64,000 nt of DNA from Prolixibacteraceae bacterium (lineage in GTDB: Bacteria > Bacteroidota > Bacteroidia > Bacteroidales > Prolixibacteraceae): the NCBI GenBank assembly GCA_019459525.1, contig JAIBEY010000027.1:1-64000 (forward strand). Reading direction: 5' to 3'. Positions 44,301 to 51,703 of the stretch are shown here, one piece after another; position 1 is the first letter of the stretch, and each line of letters starts with the position of its first letter. The position numbers and the translations under genes are program-made. The notes below the pieces were generated by a model that was not told the DNA's origin, searched no databases, and saw only the letters and a list, made by a program, of their open reading frames with translations.

Positions 44301-44471
44301 TTAGTCCTTCGGATCAAAAGGATAATGGGTTTGGTCATATTCGTCAATCAGCTTAGCCAACTTGTCTGCTTCATCGCTTTCTGGGGATCCGATTGGAGCA
44401 TTAAGAATGACATCAAGTCTGTTGAGTTCTATTTTGTAATCTTCTTCAGCTTTAATCAATTTTATATTCAT
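44301..44471 (-). pseudogene. Truncated higA antitoxin relic (N-terminal half only)
   Basis: The frame reads MNIKLIKAEEDYKIELNRLD..., then SPESDEADKLAKLIDEYDQTHYPFDPKD and a stop. It aligns without gaps to the first 56 residues of the HigA at 41127 (MNIKLIKTEEDYRLALNRLE..., PESDEADVLALLVDEYEKQHYP). The stop falls where the linker to the HTH should begin, so the DNA-binding half is missing, and no higB precedes it. It may be dead, or still act as a toxin-neutralising fragment. Confidence 0.75.
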
Positions 44472-44598
44472 AGCTCTCTGTTTTTTTAAGACTATTTCCT
44501 CTTTTGCTATCTGTTAACGATTATATTTATGATACTGAGACGAAAATTGGTGGAGAAAGAAAGGCTATGTAGATAAGTCGGTGGAGGACAAAAAGATA

Positions 44599-45393
44599 TT
44601 AATCAGTTTTTGGTGAAGTTTTTTTTATTTCTTCTAAATTGTAATATCTGAAATTCAGATTCTTAATTTTATCATAAGGGATTAAAACATATTTTCCTGG
44701 AATTTTATAATACTGGGTGGGAGAATTAGAGGGATCATCATCTTCAACATACCTTCTTTCAGTAAATCTTAAAATGACATGAGAAAGAGAGCCATCTGGT
44801 CCTAATTCATAATCATAGAGTAGCCCCATATATATTGTATCTCCTTTATTTTCAATGTTTACCAAAGCGTCAATGAAAATAAAATCAGGAAGTTGCGGTT
44901 TTTTATTTGATTGTCTTTTCCCATTTGAATTTGTTTCTTGTTGATAATATAAAATGTGTTCATATTCCCCAGAAAAATAATAGTGCCAAATGTTCGGAAA
45001 CCTGAGAATGGAATATTTTAAATCAAAATCGTATTTCCGAACTACTTTTTTGAAATAGTAACCCATTATACCTGCAAGCGTCCAAAGTAGTATGTTATAA
45101 GAGAAGATTTTTCCGGCATTTATTTGAATTGATTTTAGTTCCTCGTCGTTTAACTGGCTAGTGATTATCTTAATAAGTAAAAATAAATCAACATGATATA
45201 CAGTTAATAATTCGACGAAAAGAATGCCTAAAACATGAAACAATGCTGATGGAACCATTGCCCATATTAATTCATCTGAAAGTTTCCTGTGGATGTATTT
45301 TATTGAAAATGGTTCTGTTAAATAAAACCGTCTAAAGGTTATTCCCGGAATAACAAGGGAAACAATTACAAATGTTGAAAAAGCGAAATCCAC
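44599..45393 (-). CDS. Membrane protein of unknown function
   Basis: 264 residues. The N-terminal half has about four hydrophobic helices (STFVIVSLVIPGITF; LIWAMVPSALFHVLGILFV; the segment near ILLWTLAGIMGYYF). A cytoplasmic beta-rich tail follows (FIFIDALVNIENKGDTIYMGLLYDYELGPDGSLSHVIL). It resembles DUF6338-type proteins in layout, but I am not certain. The start is GTG at 45393, directly after the stop of the upstream small gene. AT-rich codon use sets the pair apart. Confidence 0.7.
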   Translation of the reverse strand: MDFAFSTFVIVSLVIPGITFRRFYLTEPFSIKYIHRKLSDELIWAMVPSALFHVLGILFVELLTVYHVDLFLLIKIITSQLNDEELKSIQINAGKIFSYNILLWTLAGIMGYYFKKVVRKYDFDLKYSILRFPNIWHYYFSGEYEHILYYQQETNSNGKRQSNKKPQLPDFIFIDALVNIENKGDTIYMGLLYDYELGPDGSLSHVILRFTERRYVEDDDPSNSPTQYYKIPGKYVLIPYDKIKNLNFRYYNLEEIKKTSPKTD

Positions 45394-45576
45394 TTATTTT
45401 GAAAGTATCAATCGATATTTGCCGATAGTCGAATCCGCAATATCTTCATGTTCATCATCATCATCTTCATTTTTTGCAGCTAGAAGTTGTTCATATTTTC
45501 TAATCTTTTCAACAAGTCGATGACCATCACCTTTTTTAATAAGAACTATAACTTTTTTACTTAGTGGAGCTTTCAT
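45394..45576 (-). CDS. Small acidic-tailed protein upstream of the membrane protein
   Basis: From ATG 45576 it encodes 60 residues: KKVIVLIKKGDGHRLVEKIRKYEQLLAAK, then a run of Asp and Glu and ADSTIGKYRLILSK. The frame stays open upstream for about 30 more codons (ILTHEYSTNNYTANPKSFHTF) up to the repeat at 45671, so the true N-terminus could be longer through a non-ATG start. Its stop touches the GTG of the membrane-protein gene, so the two are likely co-translated. Function is unknown. Confidence 0.5.
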   Translation of the reverse strand: MKAPLSKKVIVLIKKGDGHRLVEKIRKYEQLLAAKNEDDDDEHEDIADSTIGKYRLILSK

Positions 45577-45670
45577 GTGATGAGTATTAGCATTATCATG
45601 TACAAAAGTATGGAAACTTTTAGGATTTGCAGTATAATTATTTGTAGAATATTCATGAGTTAAAATAAAA

Positions 45671-45698
45671 ATTCCATCCTTCTTTCGACGAATGGAAT
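45671..45698 (-). terminator. Repeated terminator hairpin, copy 3
   Basis: ATTCCAT (45671-45677) and ATGGAAT (45692-45698) enclose CCTTCTTTCGACGA. On the minus strand TTTTTATTTT follows. It lies 33 bases beyond the dipeptidase stop. A fragment resembling the CTGTGG-type repeat (45701-45727) is next to it. Confidence 0.7.
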
Positions 45699-45730
45699 CT
45701 CTTTTATCTCTGTGTTCGCTGTGGTAAAAT

Positions 45731-47098
45731 CTACTTGATCTCAGCAAAATACTTATAAAACAGCGGTATCGTCCGTATTCCATTAAAGAACTGCTCCAAT
45801 GGGAAATTCTCGTTGGGCGAATGGATGGCATCCGATTCGAGACCAAATCCCATCAAAATGGTTTTGATGCCCAATACCTGTTCAAAGGTGGAGATAATGG
45901 GGATGCTTCCGCCGCTGCGAACCGGAACCGGCCGTTTGCCATACACATCGATGTACGCTTTTTCAGCAGCCTGGTAGGCCGGGAAGTCAATCGGGCAACC
46001 GTAACCATATCCGCCGTGCAGATAAGTCACTTCCACTTTTACGGTATTTGGTGCGATTTTTTCGAAATGCTCTTTAAACAGAACTTCAATCTTTTTGTGA
46101 TCCTGATTGGGAACCAACCGGCAGGATATTTTAGCAAAGGCTTTCGATGGCATCACCGTTTTGGCGCCTTCGCCCATGTAGCCACCCCAGATTCCGCAAA
46201 CATCGAAGCTTGGGCGGATTCCGGTACGTTCGTTGGTCGAATAGCCAACTTCTCCTGAAACTTCTTCGACTCCAATTGATTCCTTGTATTTTTTAAGATC
46301 GAATGGAGCCTTGGCAAGCATAGCGCGTTCTTCAGCAGAAACTTCAATCACATCGTCGTAAAATCCGGGAATGGTAATGCGTCCGTTGTCGTCAGTCATC
46401 TGAGCAATCATTTTGGCCAGTACATTGGCTGGGTTGGCTACAGCTCCGCCAAATAATCCGGAATGCAGATCTTTGTCCGGACCAGTCACTTCCACCTGCC
46501 AGTAGGCCAAGCCGCGCAGCCCGGTGGTAATCGATGGCATATCAGGAGCGATCATCGATGTGTCGGAAACCAGGATGATGTCGGCTTTCAGCATTTCTTT
46601 GTGCTGTTCGCACCACTTACCCAGGTTAGGCGAACCAATTTCCTCTTCGCCTTCAATCATGAATTTGACGTTGCAAGGTAGAGTATTGGTTTTTACCATC
46701 AACTCAAAAGCTTTGGCGTGCATAAAACTTTGGCCTTTATCATCGTTGGCGCCACGGGCCCATATTTTTCCATCGCGTATTTCAGGTTCAAAAGGCGGAG
46801 AAACCCACAGATTCAATGGATCTACCGGCATCACGTCCATGTGGGCATAAATCAACACCGTTGGTTTGGCCGGATCAATAATTTTTTCGCCGTAAGTCAC
46901 CGGGTTCCCATCCGATTCAAATACTTCGGCACGATCGGCACCCGCATTCAGCAAGGTTTGTTTCCAATACTCCGCTGCCCGGTACATTTCCGGTTTGTTG
47001 GCAGCAATCGAGCTGATTGACGGAATCCGGATCAGTCCGAACAGTTCGTCCAAAAAGCGGTCTTTGTTTTCTGCAATGTATTTTTCAATGTGTTCCAT
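45731..47098 (-). CDS. M20-family dipeptidase
   Basis: A zinc metallopeptidase of 455 residues. The metal and catalytic motifs are visible: VLIYAHMDVMPVDP (His, Asp), ARGANDDKGQSF (bridging Asp), IEGEEEIGSPN (catalytic Glu pair), LVSDTSM (Asp) and the C-terminal DAIHSPNENF (His). The dimerisation domain lies between. It most resembles cytosolic dipeptidases of the PepV/CNDP group. It is not obviously tied to the catabolic cluster that follows. Confidence 0.93.
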   Translation of the reverse strand: MEHIEKYIAENKDRFLDELFGLIRIPSISSIAANKPEMYRAAEYWKQTLLNAGADRAEVFESDGNPVTYGEKIIDPAKPTVLIYAHMDVMPVDPLNLWVSPPFEPEIRDGKIWARGANDDKGQSFMHAKAFELMVKTNTLPCNVKFMIEGEEEIGSPNLGKWCEQHKEMLKADIILVSDTSMIAPDMPSITTGLRGLAYWQVEVTGPDKDLHSGLFGGAVANPANVLAKMIAQMTDDNGRITIPGFYDDVIEVSAEERAMLAKAPFDLKKYKESIGVEEVSGEVGYSTNERTGIRPSFDVCGIWGGYMGEGAKTVMPSKAFAKISCRLVPNQDHKKIEVLFKEHFEKIAPNTVKVEVTYLHGGYGYGCPIDFPAYQAAEKAYIDVYGKRPVPVRSGGSIPIISTFEQVLGIKTILMGFGLESDAIHSPNENFPLEQFFNGIRTIPLFYKYFAEIK

Positions 47099-47113
47099 GG
47101 ATATAAAAATTTA

Positions 47114-47154
47114 GTTGTCGTTGTTGTATTTGTGTCAAATGTTGTCGCTGTTGG
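47114..47154. repeat. GTTGTC-rich repeat
   Basis: GTTGTCGTTGTTG and GTTGTCGCTGTTGG occur as near copies 27 bases apart upstream of the dipeptidase. A related inverted arrangement is at 55907-55985. Confidence 0.4.
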
Positions 47155-47262
47155 TAAAAATAGTTATTCAGATTTGTTTGATTTATGAATTTCTTCAGGC
47201 TTACAGATTGAATTTCGGAAGGACTAAAATTGTAAATAGTCAATCGACAAATCGTAAATGAA

Positions 47263-48135
47263 TTAAACAGTGGCTCTCACGAATTGTTGCTGATACTCGC
47301 CCGGGGTGTAGCTGGTTTGCCGCTTAAACATCCGGTTAAAATTCGAAATGTTGTTGAACCCGCATTCGAAACAAATCTGCGAAATCGACAAATGGTTTTC
47401 GATAAGCAGTTTGCAGGCATAGCCAATGCGCATTTCATTCACAAAAAAGATGAACCCTTTACCTGTTTTTTCCTTGAAATAGCGACAAAATGCGGCCGTA
47501 GTCATCCCGATTTTCGAAGCTACTTCCTCCTGCGTAATTTTTCGCTGGTAATTGGTGTTGATGAAGTGCATGATTTTATCGAGCCGGTTGTTCAGCTCTT
47601 TTTGTTCTTCCAGCTGATAAGCTTTGCTGGCCAGAGTGCGGTAATTTTCGGTTCGGGCCATCGTGTCCAACAGCTTTATAAAATAAAGCATTCTTTCGAT
47701 TCCGTTTAATTTGAGAAGCCGTTTTAGCATCTTTCCTATTTTCTCTCCTGAAGTTTTACTGAAATGAATTCCGCGCGATGAACGTTTTAGAAGTTCGTTG
47801 ATACGGTGAAATTCAGGATAGGAATTAATTTCATCACGAAAAAAATCTTTGTGAAACTGAACCACAATGGCATTCACACGGCTGGCATTTTCAGTTTCAC
47901 CTGGCGCATCACTTTTCCAGAAATGCGGCAGATTACTGCCCAGCAATGTAATGTCACCTTCACCAAAGGTTTCCACGTTGTCAGCTACAAAACGTTTTCC
48001 CGAACTTTTCAGCACGTAAACAATTTCAAATTCGCTGTGAAAATGCCAGGGATAAGTGAAGTGAGGGAAATCGTCCCACTTGACTTTCAGCATGGTGCGT
48101 GGTGCAAAACTCACCTGTTCGTGCATGATTTTCAT
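47263..48135 (-). CDS. AraC-family transcriptional regulator with cupin sensor
   Basis: 290 residues. The N-terminal cupin shows FTYPWHFHSEFEIVYVLKSSGKRFV and GDITLLGSNLPHFWKS. The C-terminal AraC HTH pair is KITQEEVASKIGMTTAAFCRYFKE and SISQICFECGFNNISNFNRMFKRQ. It is divergent from the URO-D-family gene and is probably the local regulator of the sugar cluster. Confidence 0.92.
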   Translation of the reverse strand: MKIMHEQVSFAPRTMLKVKWDDFPHFTYPWHFHSEFEIVYVLKSSGKRFVADNVETFGEGDITLLGSNLPHFWKSDAPGETENASRVNAIVVQFHKDFFRDEINSYPEFHRINELLKRSSRGIHFSKTSGEKIGKMLKRLLKLNGIERMLYFIKLLDTMARTENYRTLASKAYQLEEQKELNNRLDKIMHFINTNYQRKITQEEVASKIGMTTAAFCRYFKEKTGKGFIFFVNEMRIGYACKLLIENHLSISQICFECGFNNISNFNRMFKRQTSYTPGEYQQQFVRATV

Positions 48136-48160
48136 AGGCCGAAGTATTTGGTGTCTCGCA

Positions 48161-48191
48161 AAAATAGTATAAATGCCTGTTAAAATAGTAC
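48161..48191. promoter_or_regulatory. Direct-repeat operator candidate for the AraC-type regulator
   Basis: AAAATAGTA occurs at 48161-48169 and 48183-48191, same orientation, start-to-start 22 bases (two helical turns). It is in the divergent gap between the regulator and the cluster. AraC-family proteins typically bind such paired direct half-sites. Confidence 0.5.
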
Positions 48192-48215
48192 TGGATAAAC
48201 TGTCGTGAAACAGCT

Positions 48216-48223
48216 ACTTTTGA
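48216..48223 (+). promoter_or_regulatory. Candidate -7 box of the catabolic cluster
   Basis: TACTTTTG fits TAnnTTTG and lies 15 bases before the ATG at 48238. There is no TTG at the right distance, and the AraC half-site at 48183-48191 ends 24 bases upstream, where an activator would act. Confidence 0.45.
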
Positions 48224-48237
48224 AAAAACGATTAACC

Positions 48238-49278
48238 ATGACTAACGAACAATGGAATTTACTGGTTGATGTTGTCAGCCGAAAACACAATGGCCCGGCG
48301 CCTGTCGGGTTCATTATCGACAGCCCCTGGCTTCCAGGTTGGGCGGGCATCTCGACCCTCGATTATTATGCCAGTGGCAAACAATGGTTCGCAGCGAACA
48401 AAAAAGCCATCGATACATTCCCCGAAACTATTTTTCTTCCCGGATTCTGGTCTGAATATGGGATGTGTAGCGAGCCATCGGCCTTTGGAGCCAAACAGGT
48501 TTGGTACGAAAGCAACCTGCCTCACGCCGATAAAACCATTCATTCGGTTGAAGATATCGCCGGAATTAAAAAGCCGAATCCGAAATTGGATGGGCTGTTG
48601 CCATTTATAATTCAGCGACTGAAAGAATTCGAACCTTCGATTCACGAAATCGGGCACGAAATAAAATTCGCCATTGCCCGCGGGCCGCTAAACATTGCCA
48701 CATTCCTGATGGGAACCACCGAATTTATGATGTTGCTGATGATGAATCCGGACGAAGCGCACCAATTGTTGAAAGTGATTTCAGAATTCACTGTTGACTG
48801 GTTGCGTTACCAAAAAGAACAGTTTCCTTCCATCGAAGGAATCCTGGTATTGGACGACATCGTAGGTTTTGTTGGCGAAGACGAATGCCGCGAATTTGTG
48901 GTGCCTTACCTGACTCCGATTTTTGCAGCCTTCGAAACTAAAATCCGCTTTTTCCATAACGATGCACAAGGATTAATCAGCACACCTTTCCTGAAAGAAA
49001 TCGGGATTAATTTGTTTAATTTTAGCTTCGAGCATTCCATCAACGAAATCCGCGAATTGGCCGGACCTGAAGTGGCTTTGCTTGGTAATCTTCCTCCGCG
49101 CGATGTACTGATGGCTGCCACCCCTCAAGAAGTGAAGGAACAAACCGTCAAAATGTGGAACGAGGTAGAAGATAAAAAAGCGATTATCTGGTCGTGTGGT
49201 GGCGGAGTTCCGCAGAATGTTTCGACCGAAAATATGCAGGCTTTTATTGAAACGATTCAAAAACTGGAGAATCAATAA
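48238..49278 (+). CDS. Uroporphyrinogen decarboxylase (URO-D) family protein
   Basis: About 346 residues with the URO-D/methyltransferase TIM-barrel pattern: PVGFIIDSPWLPGWAGISTLDYY, FLPGFWSEYGMCSEPSAFGA, ARGPLNIATFLMGTTEFMMLL, RFFHNDAQ and a C-terminal IIWSCGGGVPQNVS. It lacks the heme-enzyme N-terminus, so a heme role is unlikely. Relatives are corrinoid methyltransferase-like or of unknown role. Its place first in a sugar cluster suggests methyl-group or sugar-derived chemistry. ATG 48238 is preferred over the TTG/ATG-less extension from 48205. Confidence 0.82.
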   Translation: MTNEQWNLLVDVVSRKHNGPAPVGFIIDSPWLPGWAGISTLDYYASGKQWFAANKKAIDTFPETIFLPGFWSEYGMCSEPSAFGAKQVWYESNLPHADKTIHSVEDIAGIKKPNPKLDGLLPFIIQRLKEFEPSIHEIGHEIKFAIARGPLNIATFLMGTTEFMMLLMMNPDEAHQLLKVISEFTVDWLRYQKEQFPSIEGILVLDDIVGFVGEDECREFVVPYLTPIFAAFETKIRFFHNDAQGLISTPFLKEIGINLFNFSFEHSINEIRELAGPEVALLGNLPPRDVLMAATPQEVKEQTVKMWNEVEDKKAIIWSCGGGVPQNVSTENMQAFIETIQKLENQ

Positions 49279-49311
49279 GATGAAGATATTTTTCAGAGAC
49301 AATTTAAATCT

Positions 49312-49454
49312 TCTCCGTAGGAGATTCATGTCAATAGTATTTTGCTGGAAACAATTTATTTCCCGTAGGGAATTGATAATTACTGGTCAATGTCCTGACG
49401 GACAAATGTTGACGATAGCTCTTCCCTCTATTGACATTTATGTCCTGACGGACA
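49312..49454. repeat. Multi-hairpin intergenic element, copy A
   Basis: Four small palindromes in series: TCTCC-GTA-GGAGA (49312-49324), TTCCC-GTA-GGGAA (49360-49372), TGTCC-TGAC-GGACA (49391-49404) and the same again at 49441-49454. Linkers share the words TGTCAATAGTA and TTGACATTTA. A shorter relative is at 57533-57627. It lies between the URO-D gene and the DUF6807 gene. Confidence 0.7.
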
Positions 49455-49462
49455 AAATCAAG

Positions 49463-50737
49463 TTGCAGGCATTTTATAAGCAATTTTTATTTATTCTGTT
49501 AACGCTTTTTTCGTTGCAAGTTGGCGCGCAAGACCTTCTAAAATTTGAAGTTGAGGCCGGAAACGTTGACCGCACCGACTGTCCGGTTAGCTTATCCATC
49601 GATCATCTGAACTACAACACCGATTCGCTGAAACTGGCACTTTTCGAAGTAAAAGGAAAAACAGAAATGGCCATTCCTTTTCAACTGGAAACCGGTTCAG
49701 GGGCCAAAGTTTGGTTTGTTTTAAATGGACAAACACTTAAAAATACCAAACGCAATTTTGTACTCCGGAAAACCATAAGCTCGCAGAACTTTAATTCCGG
49801 AATAAAAGCGTTGAAAAAAGACGGTGCTCTAAATCTTTCTTCCGGAGATAAACCTATACTGAGTTACCAGATTGAAACGGTAAATCCGCCAAAAGGTGTG
49901 AGTCCGTTATTCAAGCGTTCGGCATTTCTGCATCCGGTTACTTCGCCCGGTGGAGAAGTCCTCACCCGCATTCAGGCACCCGATCACTACCACCACTATG
50001 GAATCTGGAATCCATGGACGCTCACCTTTATTGGCAAACGGGAAGTGGATTTTTGGAATTTGTATAAAGGTCAGGGAACGGTTCGTTTTGCCGGATTCAT
50101 TTCGCAGGTGGAAGGACCTGTTTATACCGGGTTCAAGTCGCTTCAGGAACACATCGATTTTGGAGCCGTTGGCGGCGATGCCGTGGCCATGAATGAACTG
50201 TTCGATGTTCGTGTCTGGAGCCTGAACAATCAGCGGTACATGTTCGATTATACAAGTACTTTGAATACGCCACTCGATTCAGGAATTTTGCTGGCAGCAT
50301 ACCGTTATGGTGGCGGAATTGGCTGGCGGGCAACTGAGAAATGGACCAAAGACAACAGTTCGGTACTCACCTCGGAAGGCAAAACCCGCAAGGATGCCGA
50401 TGGCAGCAATGCCCGCTGGTGTGTGGTAGAAGGTGAATCGGCAACCAAAGAAGGTCGCTCCGGAATTCTGTTCCTGAGTTACCCGGCCAACCGGATGCAC
50501 CCCGAACCGATGCGTGTTTGGCCGATGGATGCCAATGGCGGACGTGGCGACATGTATTTCGAGTTTTGCCCGATTCGCCACAAAGATTGGAAAATTGAAA
50601 AAGGGAACGATTACACTCTAAAATACCGATTGGTAGTTTTCGACGGAAAAATGACTCCGGAAGAAGCTGAAAATTACTGGCAGGCTTTTGCCAATCCGCC
50701 CAAAATTTTGATTGATAATGGCATAACTAAGAAATAA
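49463..50737 (+). CDS. DUF6807 (PmoA-family) secreted protein
   Basis: The mature part has the family's beta-rich core: FLHPVTSPGGEVLTRIQAPDHYHHYGIW, GFISQVEGPVYTGFKSLQEHIDF and a C-terminal YFEFCPIRHKDWKI. The open frame reaches back to 49196 through the repeat element, but TTG at 49463 gives a compact signal peptide (FLFILLTLFSLQVGAQ). ATG 49405, inside the repeat, is an alternative. Despite the name this family is not a methane monooxygenase subunit; it is common in Bacteroidota and Planctomycetes sugar clusters. The His-rich DHYHHYGIW may bind metal. Confidence 0.8.
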   Translation: MQAFYKQFLFILLTLFSLQVGAQDLLKFEVEAGNVDRTDCPVSLSIDHLNYNTDSLKLALFEVKGKTEMAIPFQLETGSGAKVWFVLNGQTLKNTKRNFVLRKTISSQNFNSGIKALKKDGALNLSSGDKPILSYQIETVNPPKGVSPLFKRSAFLHPVTSPGGEVLTRIQAPDHYHHYGIWNPWTLTFIGKREVDFWNLYKGQGTVRFAGFISQVEGPVYTGFKSLQEHIDFGAVGGDAVAMNELFDVRVWSLNNQRYMFDYTSTLNTPLDSGILLAAYRYGGGIGWRATEKWTKDNSSVLTSEGKTRKDADGSNARWCVVEGESATKEGRSGILFLSYPANRMHPEPMRVWPMDANGGRGDMYFEFCPIRHKDWKIEKGNDYTLKYRLVVFDGKMTPEEAENYWQAFANPPKILIDNGITKK

Positions 50738-50763
50738 ACCGACAATAACTTAATAACTAAACC

Positions 50764-51681
50764 ATGTGTAAAAAAGTAATTATCACAATTTCCATTATTC
50801 TTTCGTTTTGCTCGGTAAAAGCGCAACTGAAAGAATTTGCCCTAACAGATGAATGGGTTCAGAAAATTGAGAAACTGGCTCCTGCAAAAGCCGAAGTTCA
50901 ACCGAAAAAACGCCACAAAGTGTTGGTGTTTAGTTTATTCACGGGCTTCGATCATTGGGTCGTTCCACATACCGATGCTGTTATGAAAGTTCTGGCTGAA
51001 AAGACCGGTGCGTTTGAGGTTGAATTCAGTAAAGATATTTACAAGTTTGAGAAGAAGAGCCTGAAGAATTACGACGCAGTTGTTCTGAATAACAATTGCT
51101 CAATAGGTCCGCGCAGAGATTTACTACTCGATGTACTCGACAAGGAAGCCGGTTTAACCGACGATCAGCGGAAAGCTAAAGCTGCGGAACTCGAATCAAA
51201 CCTGATTGAATATGTGAAAAAAGGTGGCGGATTGATGGTCGTTCATGGAGCCATTGTGATGCAAAACAACTCGATGCCATTTAGCGAAATGGTTGGCGGA
51301 AGTTTCGATTATCATCCGGTCCAACAGGAGATAACACTCGAGTTGTGCGAGCCAAATCATCCGCTGGTAAAAGCATTTGGCGGTAAATCGTTCGTACATA
51401 CCGATGAACCTTATTTGTTCAATAAAGCTTATACACAGAAGAATTTCAGGCCATTGTTGTCTATGGATACCTCGAAACTAACAAAGAAAACCAAAGAGAT
51501 CGACGAAAAAATCAAGTATGTTTCCTGGATCAAAAAGTTTGGGAAGGGCCGCGTTTTCTATGTTTCTCCTTCGCACAATGCACAAAGTTTTGAAGACAGC
51601 CGACTTTTGAAATTCTATCTGGACGGTACTCAATATGTGTTGGGCGATTTGAAATGTGATGATTCGCCTGCTAAATTTTAA
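50764..51681 (+). CDS. Secreted ThuA-domain protein
   Basis: 305 residues with a signal peptide (MCKKVIITISIILSFCSVKA). The ThuA (glutamine-amidotransferase-like) fold shows HKVLVFSLFTGFDHWVVPHTDA, NYDAVVLNNNC, YVKKGGGLMVVHGAI and GKGRVFYVSPSHNAQSF. ThuA proteins are linked to trehalose, sucrose and 3-keto-sugar use. It lies 26 bases after the DUF6807 gene and 22 bases before the Gfo/Idh/MocA gene, so the three form one operon. Confidence 0.88.
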   Translation: MCKKVIITISIILSFCSVKAQLKEFALTDEWVQKIEKLAPAKAEVQPKKRHKVLVFSLFTGFDHWVVPHTDAVMKVLAEKTGAFEVEFSKDIYKFEKKSLKNYDAVVLNNNCSIGPRRDLLLDVLDKEAGLTDDQRKAKAAELESNLIEYVKKGGGLMVVHGAIVMQNNSMPFSEMVGGSFDYHPVQQEITLELCEPNHPLVKAFGGKSFVHTDEPYLFNKAYTQKNFRPLLSMDTSKLTKKTKEIDEKIKYVSWIKKFGKGRVFYVSPSHNAQSFEDSRLLKFYLDGTQYVLGDLKCDDSPAKF

Positions 51682-51703
51682 ACCTAATCAATAACGATAA
51701 CCA

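Noticed and set aside
40404-45698. CRISPR or transposon ends from the three ATTCCAT hairpins
   Set aside because: Only three copies, kilobases apart and all in the same orientation after gene ends; terminators explain them better.
48238-49278. Heme biosynthesis uroporphyrinogen decarboxylase (hemE)
   Set aside because: The N-terminal substrate motif of HemE is missing and there is no heme gene nearby; only the wider URO-D fold is supported.
49463-50737. Methane monooxygenase subunit (PmoA) from the family name
   Set aside because: The protein is secreted and beta-rich with no membrane helices beyond the signal; the PmoA label is historical.
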